A DNA stretch of 64,000 bases from Lacibacter sp. H407 (GTDB taxonomy: Bacteria; Bacteroidota; Bacteroidia; Chitinophagales; Chitinophagaceae). Location: contig NZ_JBBKTU010000003.1 in NCBI RefSeq assembly GCF_037892605.1, forward strand, positions 1-64,000. The letters are read 5' to 3'. A model generated the notes under the pieces. It made no database searches. It saw nothing but the letters and a program-made list of their open reading frames with translations, and was not told where the DNA came from. Below, piece after piece: positions 48,135 through 56,343 of this stretch (the stretch's first letter is position 1; each line of letters opens with the position of its first letter). The position numbers and the translations under genes are program-made.

Positions 48135-50834
48135 TTATTGTATGATAACCTTACATTGATAAATATCCCGTCCTGCATGCAAGCGAACGATATACATACC
48201 TTTCAGTAATCTACTCACATCAACTGATTGATTAAATTGCTCCGTTGCAATTTGTCCTAAATTGGATTGATGAACCACCTTGCCATTCATATCAATGATC
48301 TGCAGATTCGCATTGCCGTTCAATCTTCCTTTTCTGAAAATAGTCACCAATCCGTTTGAGGGATTCGGGTAAAGCAACAACTGATTATCCGGGCGATCAA
48401 TGTCAATCACGGAAGTAATGACTGTGTTGCGTAGGACCGTCAACTCATCATTTGTAATGACCGGCAAGTTGTAATCAAAATAAATATGTGCACGGTTCAG
48501 CACAGTATCACCGACTGCAAGATTCGATTTTGGCTTAATACGGTATGCAACAAAACCATGACTGGCCGGTTCGTTTTTGTTGCTATCAACTAACAGAATA
48601 TTCGGGAAACTAAATTCAAGGATATGCGGCTTGATCATGTACAGCTGATACGGATGACTTGATGATAGCATTTCAAAACTGCTCCAGTCAAGTTTGTTTG
48701 TGAGTGTATCTCTGATCATTACAGTAAAAGCAGTATCGGTTCCGGTATTTTGAAAACGGATGAGATAGGTGAGAAATTCATCGCCTGTCAATTGCTCAGG
48801 TGTAATAATGCCACCGTGTGTTTCTGTTTTGTCGTTAGGATCATACGAACCTTGTACTTGCTGCACTAAGTTGAACTGATTGTCTTCCGGTGTTTCATCA
48901 GCAACTAATGGAAAGGCAAATGATCTGAATAAAAGCGTATCGGTATTGTTCACTGCGGGTGGTGCTGCAATACGTAAATCCAAATTGATGTACGAAGTAT
49001 CAAACGGCTTCATGGAAGCGATGTTCCAGATCAATGTATCGCCAACAGTTGTGGTTACTAGCGGCGATGATGAAACAAAACTTACTCTTGGATTTTTTAC
49101 AAATTTCACCTGCACATTTGAAATAATTTCTGTTCCCTTGTTGGTGCAGATCAATTGGTATTGAACAGGGAAACCGGGACGGGCTATGTTCAAAGGGAGA
49201 AGATTGATGGAAAGGTCTTTTTTGTTGGGGATGGGTTGAAGGGCGAAATTGATAGTATCAGTTTTATCAAAAGCACGAAACTGCAGGTTAACTGAGGTCG
49301 GTGTCACAGTATGATACGGAAAAACAGAAGATACCTGAATTGTGTAGTTACCTGAATCTAAAGGCAACCGATAACGACCCGATGTATGCGGTAAAATCGT
49401 TCTTTGCAGTGATCCATTATTTGCCTGTATTTTTATTCCTCGAATTTGATTCTCTCCACTATCTTTAAGACCATTGTTATTATAGTCAATATAAACGCTA
49501 CCCGTAACGAGGTTATATTGCTCCGAAAAATTCATCACTACGTTACTGTACATCATTATTGTCGATAACCCATCCACAAAATAGTCAAGCTCCTGTCTTC
49601 TCCTTTCGATACCTACTAAATACAGATTATTTCTATTAGTACCATCAATCGAATAGATGCCATGATTCCAACCCTGAAAACTTAAAGTATCCACGAGTTG
49701 CAAAGTACTATCATATACAAAAACCTGTCTGTTGCTAAATGGCCTGTAGATGTATCCTGTTTTATCAAAATAGCAATTCGAACCAAACATTACCCCACCT
49801 GAACTATGCTCACGTGTGAAAGCCCCATCAGCACCAATTTCTCTGAACTTCAGTAAACTTGATAAGTACATCTTATTATCCTTTACAAAAAAAGTACTCC
49901 CAGCGGTGATTGACGTATCAATTATTGTTTGCTGAACTATATTTAGAGCTGAATCAAGATGTAATATCCACAAACCGTTCTTTGTGCCTTCTGCGGGAAG
50001 ATCCAAGTCATTAGATTCAGAATAACCTGCGACAACGTAACCATAAGTTGGATGATTTTGGATATGCAAAAAATTATCTGAAGAACTTCCGCCGTAACAT
50101 TTAACATTAAGCAATACTCCAGTGGGTGAAATTTTTGAAACAAACGCATCGTTATTATCCACGTCATAGGTAGAGTCATCCCAGTACGTGACGCTGTCTA
50201 CATACCTTCTTTTTCCGGCAAAATCATTAAATGCTGAAAATGTCTGTCCCGCAACAAGAACGTTTCCTTGAGGATCAACTACTAAACTATTGCCATAATC
50301 CTCCCTTTTCCCTCCGATACTTCGATGCCATAGCAGAATTCCATCAGCTGATATTTTACTCAAATAAATATCTGTCCAATGTTCAGCATAAAAGGTAGTA
50401 TCCTCAAAATCATAACCAGAAGTTGTGTCCCATTGGCTACCGCCAGAACCTTGCTCAGCTGTAAGCAAAAACAAGCCTCCATCTTGTGAAGGAACTGCTT
50501 CCAATATCTCTTTATTATAATTGTAATACCAATACCTATCCAGCCAAGTGGTCCACAATATTGTTCCCTCATTATCAACTCTGGAAACAAATGGCCTTCC
50601 TAACGCCGGTGTTCCACACTCGCCAAATATTCGCCCAACTATAAACGTATGATTTTCTGCAGAATGAATTACTTTCTTAATTCGAGGTAATTTATCGCAA
50701 TAATCAGACCTTGAAGAATTGCCGTTGTATAATTCTCTTTCCCACTTCACCCCCGAAAACTGGGCATAGGTGCATAAATTTTGAATAGTGAATGAAAGTG
50801 TAAAAAGAAGAAAAAGCAGGTAGCGCCTGAGCAT
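48135..50834 (-). CDS. T9SS propeller protein, tandem paralogue 3 (first of three)
   Basis: 899 residues from ATG 50834 (MLRRYLLFLLFTLSFTIQ..TYAQ), chosen because it gives the same 25-residue signal peptide as the other two paralogues. ATG 50855 is possible; the frame itself opens at a GTG 7 bases from the efp terminator. Propeller half (about 40-420) is the most diverged of the three, with unique blades such as YWDDSTYDVDNNDAF. The C-terminal half carries the SYDPNDK domain and type A sorting signal nearly unchanged. It is first in the tandem and so may carry the shared promoter; no clean -7 element was seen. Confidence 0.9.
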   Translation of the reverse strand: MLRRYLLFLLFTLSFTIQNLCTYAQFSGVKWERELYNGNSSRSDYCDKLPRIKKVIHSAENHTFIVGRIFGECGTPALGRPFVSRVDNEGTILWTTWLDRYWYYNYNKEILEAVPSQDGGLFLLTAEQGSGGSQWDTTSGYDFEDTTFYAEHWTDIYLSKISADGILLWHRSIGGKREDYGNSLVVDPQGNVLVAGQTFSAFNDFAGKRRYVDSVTYWDDSTYDVDNNDAFVSKISPTGVLLNVKCYGGSSSDNFLHIQNHPTYGYVVAGYSESNDLDLPAEGTKNGLWILHLDSALNIVQQTIIDTSITAGSTFFVKDNKMYLSSLLKFREIGADGAFTREHSSGGVMFGSNCYFDKTGYIYRPFSNRQVFVYDSTLQLVDTLSFQGWNHGIYSIDGTNRNNLYLVGIERRRQELDYFVDGLSTIMMYSNVVMNFSEQYNLVTGSVYIDYNNNGLKDSGENQIRGIKIQANNGSLQRTILPHTSGRYRLPLDSGNYTIQVSSVFPYHTVTPTSVNLQFRAFDKTDTINFALQPIPNKKDLSINLLPLNIARPGFPVQYQLICTNKGTEIISNVQVKFVKNPRVSFVSSSPLVTTTVGDTLIWNIASMKPFDTSYINLDLRIAAPPAVNNTDTLLFRSFAFPLVADETPEDNQFNLVQQVQGSYDPNDKTETHGGIITPEQLTGDEFLTYLIRFQNTGTDTAFTVMIRDTLTNKLDWSSFEMLSSSHPYQLYMIKPHILEFSFPNILLVDSNKNEPASHGFVAYRIKPKSNLAVGDTVLNRAHIYFDYNLPVITNDELTVLRNTVITSVIDIDRPDNQLLLYPNPSNGLVTIFRKGRLNGNANLQIIDMNGKVVHQSNLGQIATEQFNQSVDVSRLLKGMYIVRLHAGRDIYQCKVIIQ

Positions 50835-50903
50835 TCTGGTGATTTTAGGTATCATAAATATGCTAATAATATCCAGAAAATGCAAGCGTGGAAACACGGA
50901 AAC

Positions 50904-50934
50904 ATAAAAAAAGCCGCCTCAAAACGAGGCGGCT
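50904..50934 (-). terminator. Terminator of efp
   Basis: A 9-bp GC-rich stem, AGCCGCCTC (50912-50920) / GAGGCGGCT (50926-50934), with an A run on the plus side, giving a T tail in the minus direction. It separates efp from the tandem T9SS genes. Confidence 0.92.
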
Positions 50935-50953
50935 ATCAAGTATTGTAAGAATC

Positions 50954-51520
50954 TTATTCCTTCACTCTTTCCACATAATCACCTGTTTTGGTGTTGATGC
51001 GGATGAGTTCACCTTCGTTTACAAACAACGGCACCATCACAGTTGCACCGGTTTCAATGGTAGCAGCCTTTAAGGTACGGGTAGCAGTATCGCCTTTCAT
51101 GCCCGGTTCGCTGTAGGTAACCAGCATTACAATTTTATCGGGTAATTCAACCGTCATGGGTAATTCCGTTTCGGTATTGATGAGTACCGATACTTCGCCG
51201 CCATCTTTCAAGAACTGCGGAGCGTCGATCAAACTTTCCTGTACGGTTATTTGCTCAAATGTTTCATTGTTCATAAAACTGTAACCTGTATCATCTTTGT
51301 ATAAAAACTGGAAATCTTTACGCTCTACACGAACGGGGTAAATGGTTTCGCCGCTGTTCCAGGTTTGCTCTACTGAACGGTTATTATCAACACCTTTCAG
51401 CTTGGCCCACACTTTTGCGGCGGCACGTGCCGTTTTGTTTTCGCCAAACTCCACGATTTTATATAAGCTGCCGTCGACCTTAATGATCATACCACGACTG
51501 ATGTCTGATGTAGTTGCCAT
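50954..51520 (-). CDS. efp: Elongation factor P with unusual tip loop
   Basis: 188 residues from ATG 51520 (MATTSDISRGMIIKVDG); the 27-residue extension to 51601 crosses the promoter and has no family match. The three OB-like domains are complete, with YSFMNNETFEQITV, the ELPDKIVMLVTYSEPGMKGDT block and a C-terminal GELIRINTKTGDYVERV. EF-P relieves ribosome stalling at polyproline. The domain I tip, normally PGKG or PGRG bearing a modified Lys or Arg, is replaced by EFGENKTARAAAKVWAKL (residues 24-41), two residues longer and without Pro-Gly. This variant may be typical of the family this genome belongs to; its modification state is unknown. Confidence 0.95.
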   Translation of the reverse strand: MATTSDISRGMIIKVDGSLYKIVEFGENKTARAAAKVWAKLKGVDNNRSVEQTWNSGETIYPVRVERKDFQFLYKDDTGYSFMNNETFEQITVQESLIDAPQFLKDGGEVSVLINTETELPMTVELPDKIVMLVTYSEPGMKGDTATRTLKAATIETGATVMVPLFVNEGELIRINTKTGDYVERVKE

Positions 51521-51549
51521 AAAACTGATTAATTTTTGAATGAAGGCTG

Positions 51550-51557
51550 CAAATATA
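51550..51557 (-). promoter_or_regulatory. Putative -7 promoter element (TATATTTG) of efp
   Basis: Exact TAnnTTTG match on the minus strand, 30 bases before ATG 51520, inside the rejected N-terminal extension. Confidence 0.7.
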
Positions 51558-51641
51558 CGGCAATGAGGCAAGCAGGCAAATTGAAGATGGGATAGTTTCA
51601 CGGTCAGACAACCTTTTTGCTGTTTCCTGTATCTTGCGGCT

Positions 51642-52145
51642 ATGAAAAACGTTTTTTTCCTGCTTTTCCTGGTATCCGTTACAGTAACTGCAAAAGCAAA
51701 CCCGGCAACAGATTCTATCCCCGCTCATTTAAAAAACCTTCGCTTGCCCGATTTTAAGCTGTTACTGCCCGACAGCAGCACGAACTTTTATACCGAAAAC
51801 CTGAAAAGCAACCGTATCACCATCCTCATGAGTTTTAGCCCCGAATGCGACCATTGCAAACAACAAACCAAAGAAATTACAGAGCAGATCGATAAGTTTA
51901 AGCATGTGCAGATCGTAATGGCTACTACCCTTCCGTTTGGCATGATGAAAGCATTTCATGACGAGTACAAGATCGCATCTTTTAAAAATATCATCATGGG
52001 CAGAGATGTATTATACTTCTTTCCAAAATATTTTCTGAATCATTACCTGCCGCTTATTGCGGTCTATAATAAAAAAGGCGAACTGATACATTATGCAGAT
52101 GGAGGAATGTCCACGGCTGAACTCATCCGTTTGATCAGCGAATAA
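51642..52145 (+). CDS. Exported thioredoxin-fold protein (TlpA-like)
   Basis: 167 residues with a signal peptide (VFFLLFLVSVTVTAKA). The thioredoxin-type fold has a strand and active-site helix ILMSFSPECDHCKQQT with the pair Cys69-x-x-Cys72 (CDHC), a later cis-Pro region (NHYLPLIAVYNKKGEL) and a C-terminal helix. It is probably a periplasmic thiol oxidoreductase or a peroxiredoxin-like reductase. The CDHC dipeptide is unusual (CxxC in TlpA is often CGPC or CEPC). Divergent from efp; no partner gene nearby. Confidence 0.87.
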   Translation: MKNVFFLLFLVSVTVTAKANPATDSIPAHLKNLRLPDFKLLLPDSSTNFYTENLKSNRITILMSFSPECDHCKQQTKEITEQIDKFKHVQIVMATTLPFGMMKAFHDEYKIASFKNIIMGRDVLYFFPKYFLNHYLPLIAVYNKKGELIHYADGGMSTAELIRLISE

Positions 52146-52148
52146 AAA

Positions 52149-52176
52149 AGCGAATCATTGTTCAAAATGATTCGCT
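52149..52176 (-). terminator. Terminator of the M56/BlaR-like gene
   Basis: An 11-bp stem, AGCGAATCATT (52149-52159) / AATGATTCGCT (52166-52176). The T tract lies on the minus-strand side (AATAAAAAAG on plus), so it terminates the minus-strand gene; it overlaps the end of the convergent thioredoxin-like gene. Confidence 0.85.
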
Positions 52177-52219
52177 GATGGTTGATGATAAAGTTGAATG
52201 ATTGCAGTACTGAAAAGGA

Positions 52220-54130
52220 TCAGCATTTTTCGTTCTCTACTTTCCAGGGAGTTGTAAAGAATTTAAAACTTGTTTTCTTTGTTTTTGTTTTAATGATCAC
52301 TACACCATTTTTTCCTTTTTGACCATAAGCTTTTACTGCTGACTCATCTTTTAAAACGCTAACGCTTTCAATCGTGTTCACATCAAATGTCCTTAACTCA
52401 TCATAATCAGTTTCTTTGCCATCAACAATGTATAAGATATTTTCATTATTATAACCATATCCTAAACCAATCGTAATTGTTCCCTTTGAATTTGATAAGG
52501 CGCTGCCAACCATTGGCGATTTCTGATATCCTTCCACTGTAACCGGACGACCAGATGATTCAATTTTCTTATAACCCTTAACGATCACCTCCTTATTCGA
52601 CGCTTCCGGAGATGTTGCTGTTGCGGAAGTTGCGTAACCAACTACTGTTACTTCCTTAAGGGGATTAGCTGGTGAGGTTGCTGTAGTTCCATATCCTGTA
52701 ACGACTACCTCATTTGCAGTAGACACGTTCGCAATGGTGCTTACTTCAGCAGGCGCACTCACAGCAGCGGTTGTACTTACGGGCGACACAACAGAAACCG
52801 CAGCAGGTACATCAGGTGTTGGCGGAGGAGGTGGAGGAATTTTTCCATACTTCTTTTCATACGCCGCTTCTTTCAATGTCCAGTCGGTAAGCTTGAGTGC
52901 CTCAACAATATTTTTCTTTTTATCTTTTACAATCACAATACACTCGCCCAGATTATCGGCAATTGTTACGTAATAACCTTTCTCGTTTAGCTTCACAATT
53001 TCATGAGCTGGTGTTGAAGGTGCAATTGTTGCCGGTGTAGGAGGAGGAGGTGGTGGCGGCACCAGTTTGTCCAGTTTGCCATATTTCTTTTCAAATGCCG
53101 CTTTCTCTATTTCATTATTCAGATTGTAGGTTTCTTTCGTTCCGTTTTTTAATATGATCGTTACTGATTGTTCATTGTTGTTTTTATTAACACGCACACT
53201 TTTTATTTCATCAGCAGGCAATGTATCAGCGAGCAATACATCTGTTTGTATAAAATCCTGTTTTGTTTCGTTTTGTCTCGCTTCCCTAAAGGCCAGCAAC
53301 AATACTGCCAGCAGCGGCAATACAAACAGAAAACGGATGATCTGCACCCGGGCAGATTTCATTTGATTCATCATGATGATTCGGTTTTTAAGTGAAGAAA
53401 AATTAAAATTCGGTGCAATGCTGTAATTAGTGTTGCCAACAACCTTCAGCAACAGGTATTGATATTGCTTTTTATCAACTCCATCCTGTAACACTTTTTC
53501 GTCTGCAATAAATTCAAGGTTCTGGCGGATCGCTTTGCGGATAAGCCAGGCTGCCGGATGAAACCACAACAGCATGCATAATAATTCGGCGAACAGAATA
53601 TCAATACTGTGTTTTTGTTTGATGTGGACAAACTCATGGCGAATGATCTCTTGTAATTCAGCTTCCGTATGCAACTGACGGTTGATATAAATTCCATTGT
53701 TAAAAGAGAATGGAACGATGTGTTCATTTACATCAAAAAGTTTTACATCTCCTTCGTTCAACAGTATTGCATTTGTTTTTATGCGTTGCAAACTGAATAG
53801 CTGGATCAAGATCCTGATACCCATGATCAGCATTCCTGTTACAAGAATAGCAATTGAAATGGTCCATTGGTCCCATTCAAAACCCGGATCCGTAAATTGC
53901 AGGTTATACACCGGCACCAATTGTACAAACTGCGCTCCGTCCAGTTCATGCCTGAACAAAAAATCAGTAACGTTCATGAACGGAATGGTGAAACAAAGCA
54001 GGCTGTAGCCCATCAGATACCAGCGGTTCCAATTGTAAAATGTTAGCCGGCGCAATACAAACTGATAAAACAAATACACAATCGCAAGGGCGATGGAAAC
54101 TTTTAATAAATACTCAATGAGAAAAGGCAT
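52220..54130 (-). CDS. M56 (BlaR1/MecR1-type) membrane protease with TonB-plug-like C-terminus
   Basis: 636 residues. Four membrane helices in the N-terminal 290 residues (about 5-27, 35-52, 92-112 and 266-282) frame a zinc protease domain with HEFVH (165-169) in EIIRHEFVHIKQKH and a downstream NLEFIADEKVL motif that supplies the third ligand. Two Pro-runs in a duplicated segment (AAFEKKYGKLDKL and AAYEKKYGKIPPP) and four VVxGY-type repeats follow. The C-terminus (ILYIVDGKETDYDELRTF ... AYGQKGKNGVVIIKTK) resembles the plug domain of TonB-dependent receptors. It should sense an envelope signal and cut the BlaI-type repressor encoded just upstream. The plug-like tail may couple it to outer-membrane transport (inference). 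Confidence 0.9.
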   Translation of the reverse strand: MPFLIEYLLKVSIALAIVYLFYQFVLRRLTFYNWNRWYLMGYSLLCFTIPFMNVTDFLFRHELDGAQFVQLVPVYNLQFTDPGFEWDQWTISIAILVTGMLIMGIRILIQLFSLQRIKTNAILLNEGDVKLFDVNEHIVPFSFNNGIYINRQLHTEAELQEIIRHEFVHIKQKHSIDILFAELLCMLLWFHPAAWLIRKAIRQNLEFIADEKVLQDGVDKKQYQYLLLKVVGNTNYSIAPNFNFSSLKNRIIMMNQMKSARVQIIRFLFVLPLLAVLLLAFREARQNETKQDFIQTDVLLADTLPADEIKSVRVNKNNNEQSVTIILKNGTKETYNLNNEIEKAAFEKKYGKLDKLVPPPPPPPTPATIAPSTPAHEIVKLNEKGYYVTIADNLGECIVIVKDKKKNIVEALKLTDWTLKEAAYEKKYGKIPPPPPPTPDVPAAVSVVSPVSTTAAVSAPAEVSTIANVSTANEVVVTGYGTTATSPANPLKEVTVVGYATSATATSPEASNKEVIVKGYKKIESSGRPVTVEGYQKSPMVGSALSNSKGTITIGLGYGYNNENILYIVDGKETDYDELRTFDVNTIESVSVLKDESAVKAYGQKGKNGVVIIKTKTKKTSFKFFTTPWKVENEKC

Positions 54131-54205
54131 CTTAGTTTGATAATTTGAAAATTTGAAAATTGAACATCAGCAACTCATCACTGATCATTCATTACTCATT
54201 CTTCA

Positions 54206-54565
54206 TCATTTCCTCCCTTCAATCATCTCAACAATTTCTTTCAGCTCTTTTGGTGATAATTTTTTCTGCTCCACAAAAAAGTTCACCAGCTCTTTGTACG
54301 AGTTTTCGAAATACTCTTTTACAAATCCATTCATGAATTTCTTTTTGTATTCTTCTTCTGTTATGGCCGGCTTATATAGATATGCATTGCCCACCAGCCT
54401 GCTGCAGAGGAATCCTTTCTTTTCTAAATTCTTAATAGTAGATGCCAGTGTGGTGTATGGGATCTCTTCATCCAAATGTTCCAGAAACGATTTTACATTT
54501 CCTTCTCCTTTTCGCCAAACGGCCTGCATCGCTTCTTCTTCCTGTTGTGTGAGTTTTTCCAGCAT
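54206..54565 (-). CDS. BlaI/MecI-family transcriptional repressor
   Basis: 119 residues. A winged-helix N-terminal domain (LTQQEEEAMQAVWRKGEGNV, then IPYTTLASTIKNLEKKGF) with the recognition helix around 38-52, and a C-terminal dimerisation and cleavage region (EYKKKFMNGFVKEYFEN). In the BlaR/MecR systems the membrane protease inactivates this repressor. It precedes the M56 gene (75-base gap). Two tandem inverted repeats over its own promoter fit autorepression. Confidence 0.95.
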   Translation of the reverse strand: MLEKLTQQEEEAMQAVWRKGEGNVKSFLEHLDEEIPYTTLASTIKNLEKKGFLCSRLVGNAYLYKPAITEEEYKKKFMNGFVKEYFENSYKELVNFFVEQKKLSPKELKEIVEMIEGRK

Positions 54566-54567
54566 TT

Positions 54568-54603
54568 CTACGAAGTTTTCGTAAAGCTACGGTTTTTTCG
54601 TAG
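54568..54603 (-). promoter_or_regulatory. Two tandem 17-bp operators of the BlaI-type repressor
   Basis: Minus-strand copies CTACGAAAAAACCGTAG (54587-54603) and TTACGAAAACTTCGTAG (54568-54584) share TACGAAAA..CGTAG and are separated by 2 bases (19 bp centre to centre). The outer bases form the inverted repeat TACG/CGTA. They sit between the -7 element and the start codon. Confidence 0.8.
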
Positions 54604-54608
54604 ACCTC

Positions 54609-54616
54609 CAAATTTA
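54609..54616 (-). promoter_or_regulatory. Putative -7 promoter element (TAAATTTG) of the blaI-M56 operon
   Basis: Exact TAnnTTTG match on the minus strand. The predicted start of transcription (about 54602) falls within operator copy 1, so bound repressor would block initiation. Confidence 0.75.
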
Positions 54617-54641
54617 TTTTCTAGCTTTGTTAACTGATTGA

Positions 54642-54681
54642 CAAAACAAAGGCCGGCCAAAATAGACCAGCCTTTGTTTTG
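54642..54681 (-). terminator. Terminator-like hairpin after the SRPBCC gene
   Basis: A 12-bp stem, CAAAACAAAGGC (54642-54653) / GCCTTTGTTTTG (54670-54681), 34 bases after the stop codon, with A/T-rich arms. It isolates the SRPBCC gene from the blaI promoter. Confidence 0.75.
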
Positions 54682-54714
54682 CTATGTAAGGTTGGCAACC
54701 TTGTCTAACCTTCC

Positions 54715-55230
54715 TTATTTCTCACACATTTCCTTCAGGTTACGTAACCCGTCTTCAAATTGTGAATTGAGTTGTTTGGTAATTGAAGGGCCCATCAGGC
54801 GTGCAACCGGAAACGGAAATGCACCGCTGTTGCGCCATACTACTTTTGTACCCCCTTCCACTTCGGTAAAATCCCAGGCATCAATTGCTTGCGATTTGAA
54901 CGGTTTCAAAAATACAAGGTCGAAATTAATGGCCTTACTTGGTACTGTTGAACGAACAGTTAAACTGCCCTCTCCTACTTTCTTTCCATTCCAGTAATAT
55001 TTATGACCTACATGCATTGGATCACCTGTTATGCTGGTTTGCGCATCAGGGTCAGTCTTTGCCCAAGGGTTCCAATCTCTGTAATGATTCAGGTTCGCTA
55101 TTTTGTTATACACTTCTGCGGGAGGCTTGCTAATGATCGTTGATTTTTCAACGAGGTATTTACCGGGCAGCACAGCGGCCACCAGCAATACAAAGGCAAT
55201 AATGCCGAGGATAACATACAAAATGATCAT
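54715..55230 (-). CDS. Membrane-anchored SRPBCC (START-like) domain protein
   Basis: 171 residues. An N-terminal hydrophobic segment (MIILYVILGIIAFVLLVAAVL) is followed by a polyketide-cyclase/dehydrase-type SRPBCC domain: EKSTIISKPPAEVYNKIANL, RDWNPWAKTDP, the strand AWDFTEVEGGTKVVW, and the C-terminal helix LNSQFEDGLRNLKEM. This fold binds hydrophobic ligands in a deep pocket; the ligand is unknown. Single-gene unit divergent from mdh. Confidence 0.87.
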   Translation of the reverse strand: MIILYVILGIIAFVLLVAAVLPGKYLVEKSTIISKPPAEVYNKIANLNHYRDWNPWAKTDPDAQTSITGDPMHVGHKYYWNGKKVGEGSLTVRSTVPSKAINFDLVFLKPFKSQAIDAWDFTEVEGGTKVVWRNSGAFPFPVARLMGPSITKQLNSQFEDGLRNLKEMCEK

Positions 55231-55295
55231 ATGGGTTGTTTTTGGTTCCCTTAAAGATAGTAATTCCTTCTTTTGTCATTTCGCCTTTCGTCCAA

Positions 55296-55303
55296 TACCT
55301 TTG
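55296..55303 (+). promoter_or_regulatory. Putative -7 promoter element (TACCTTTG) of mdh
   Basis: Exact TAnnTTTG match on the plus strand, 36 bases before ATG 55339. It lies inside the frame extension that begins at 55273 and fixes the mdh start. Confidence 0.75.
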
Positions 55304-55338
55304 CGCCACATTTTATTTCACTTAAAAATACTTGTTCC

Positions 55339-56268
55339 ATGAAAGTTACTGTTGTAGGTGCCGGTGCCGTGGGTGCAACCTGTGCTGATAATATTGCCCG
55401 TAAAGAATTGTGTTCTGAACTTGTGTTGCTCGATATCAAAGAAGGCGTTGCCGAAGGTAAAGCACAGGATATGATGCAAACGGCAGCCCTCCTTGGTTTT
55501 GATACTAAGATCGTTGGCAGCACCAACGACTATAGCAAAACTGCTAACAGCGATGTTGTGGTAATTACATCTGGCTTGCCACGTAAACCCGGCATGACCC
55601 GTGAAGAATTGATTGGTGTGAACGCAGGTATTGTAAAAAGTGTTTGCGAAAACATTTTGAAGTATTCTCCTGATACCATCATCATCATCATCAGTAACCC
55701 GATGGATACGATGACTTACCTCGCTTTAACTTCAACAGGTTTACCAAAGAACCGCATCATTGGTATGGGTGGCACGCTTGACAGCAGCCGCTTTAAATAT
55801 CAACTGAGCCAGCATTTAGGTTGCTCTCCTGCTGATCTTAATGCAGTGGTAGTTGGTGGTCATGGTGATACAACGATGATCCCTTTGATCCGTTTAGCAA
55901 CATGGAACAGTGTTCCCGTAACAAAATTCTTAAGTGCTGAACAGCAAGAGAAAATTGTAAAAGATACAATGGTGGGTGGTGCTACACTTACTGCATTAAT
56001 TGGTACTTCTGCATGGTATGCACCAGGTGCTGCGGGAGCTGCAATGGTTGAAAGTATTTTGCGTGATGAAAAGAAACTCTTTACTTGTTGCGTAGCGCTT
56101 GAAGGTGAATACGGACAGAAAGATATTTGCTTAGGTGTTCCTGTTACGATTGGTCGCAACGGTTGGGAAAAAATTCTTGACTTTGAATTGAATGCTGATG
56201 AACAAGCTGCATTTAATAAGAGCGCCGATGCTGTAAGAAATATGAATGATGTGTTGAAGACACTTTAA
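55339..56268 (+). CDS. mdh: Malate dehydrogenase (LDH-like type)
   Basis: 309 residues from ATG 55339 (MKVTVVGAGAVGATCADNIA). It has an N-terminal NAD loop, the malate-specific arginines in SGLPRKPGMTREEL (Arg82, Arg88), ISNPMDTMTYLAL, and the catalytic His175 in VVGGHGDTTM. The Arg at position 82 marks malate rather than lactate specificity. It interconverts malate and oxaloacetate in the TCA cycle. Own promoter, own terminator. Confidence 0.97.
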   Translation: MKVTVVGAGAVGATCADNIARKELCSELVLLDIKEGVAEGKAQDMMQTAALLGFDTKIVGSTNDYSKTANSDVVVITSGLPRKPGMTREELIGVNAGIVKSVCENILKYSPDTIIIIISNPMDTMTYLALTSTGLPKNRIIGMGGTLDSSRFKYQLSQHLGCSPADLNAVVVGGHGDTTMIPLIRLATWNSVPVTKFLSAEQQEKIVKDTMVGGATLTALIGTSAWYAPGAAGAAMVESILRDEKKLFTCCVALEGEYGQKDICLGVPVTIGRNGWEKILDFELNADEQAAFNKSADAVRNMNDVLKTL

Positions 56269-56296
56269 GCCCCCACCCCCTAAAGGGGTGTATTGC

Positions 56297-56330
56297 AAAA
56301 AACGGTTTCACTTTTGTGAAACCGTTTTTT
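56297..56330. terminator. Bidirectional terminator between mdh and the surface-protein operon
   Basis: A 15-bp stem, AAAAAACGGTTTCAC / GTGAAACCGTTTTTT, with a TTTT loop and A/T tails on both sides. Confidence 0.93.
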
Positions 56331-56343
56331 ATATGTGGATTTT

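Noticed and set aside
42572-50834. Assembly duplication of one gene
   Set aside because: Propeller halves are clearly diverged and each copy has its own signal peptide and junctions, so these are true paralogues; only the homogenised block needs confirmation by long reads.
56271-56290. CACCCC/GGGGTG hairpin just after mdh as the mdh terminator
   Set aside because: No T tract follows it; the 15-bp hairpin at 56297-56330 is the better terminator.
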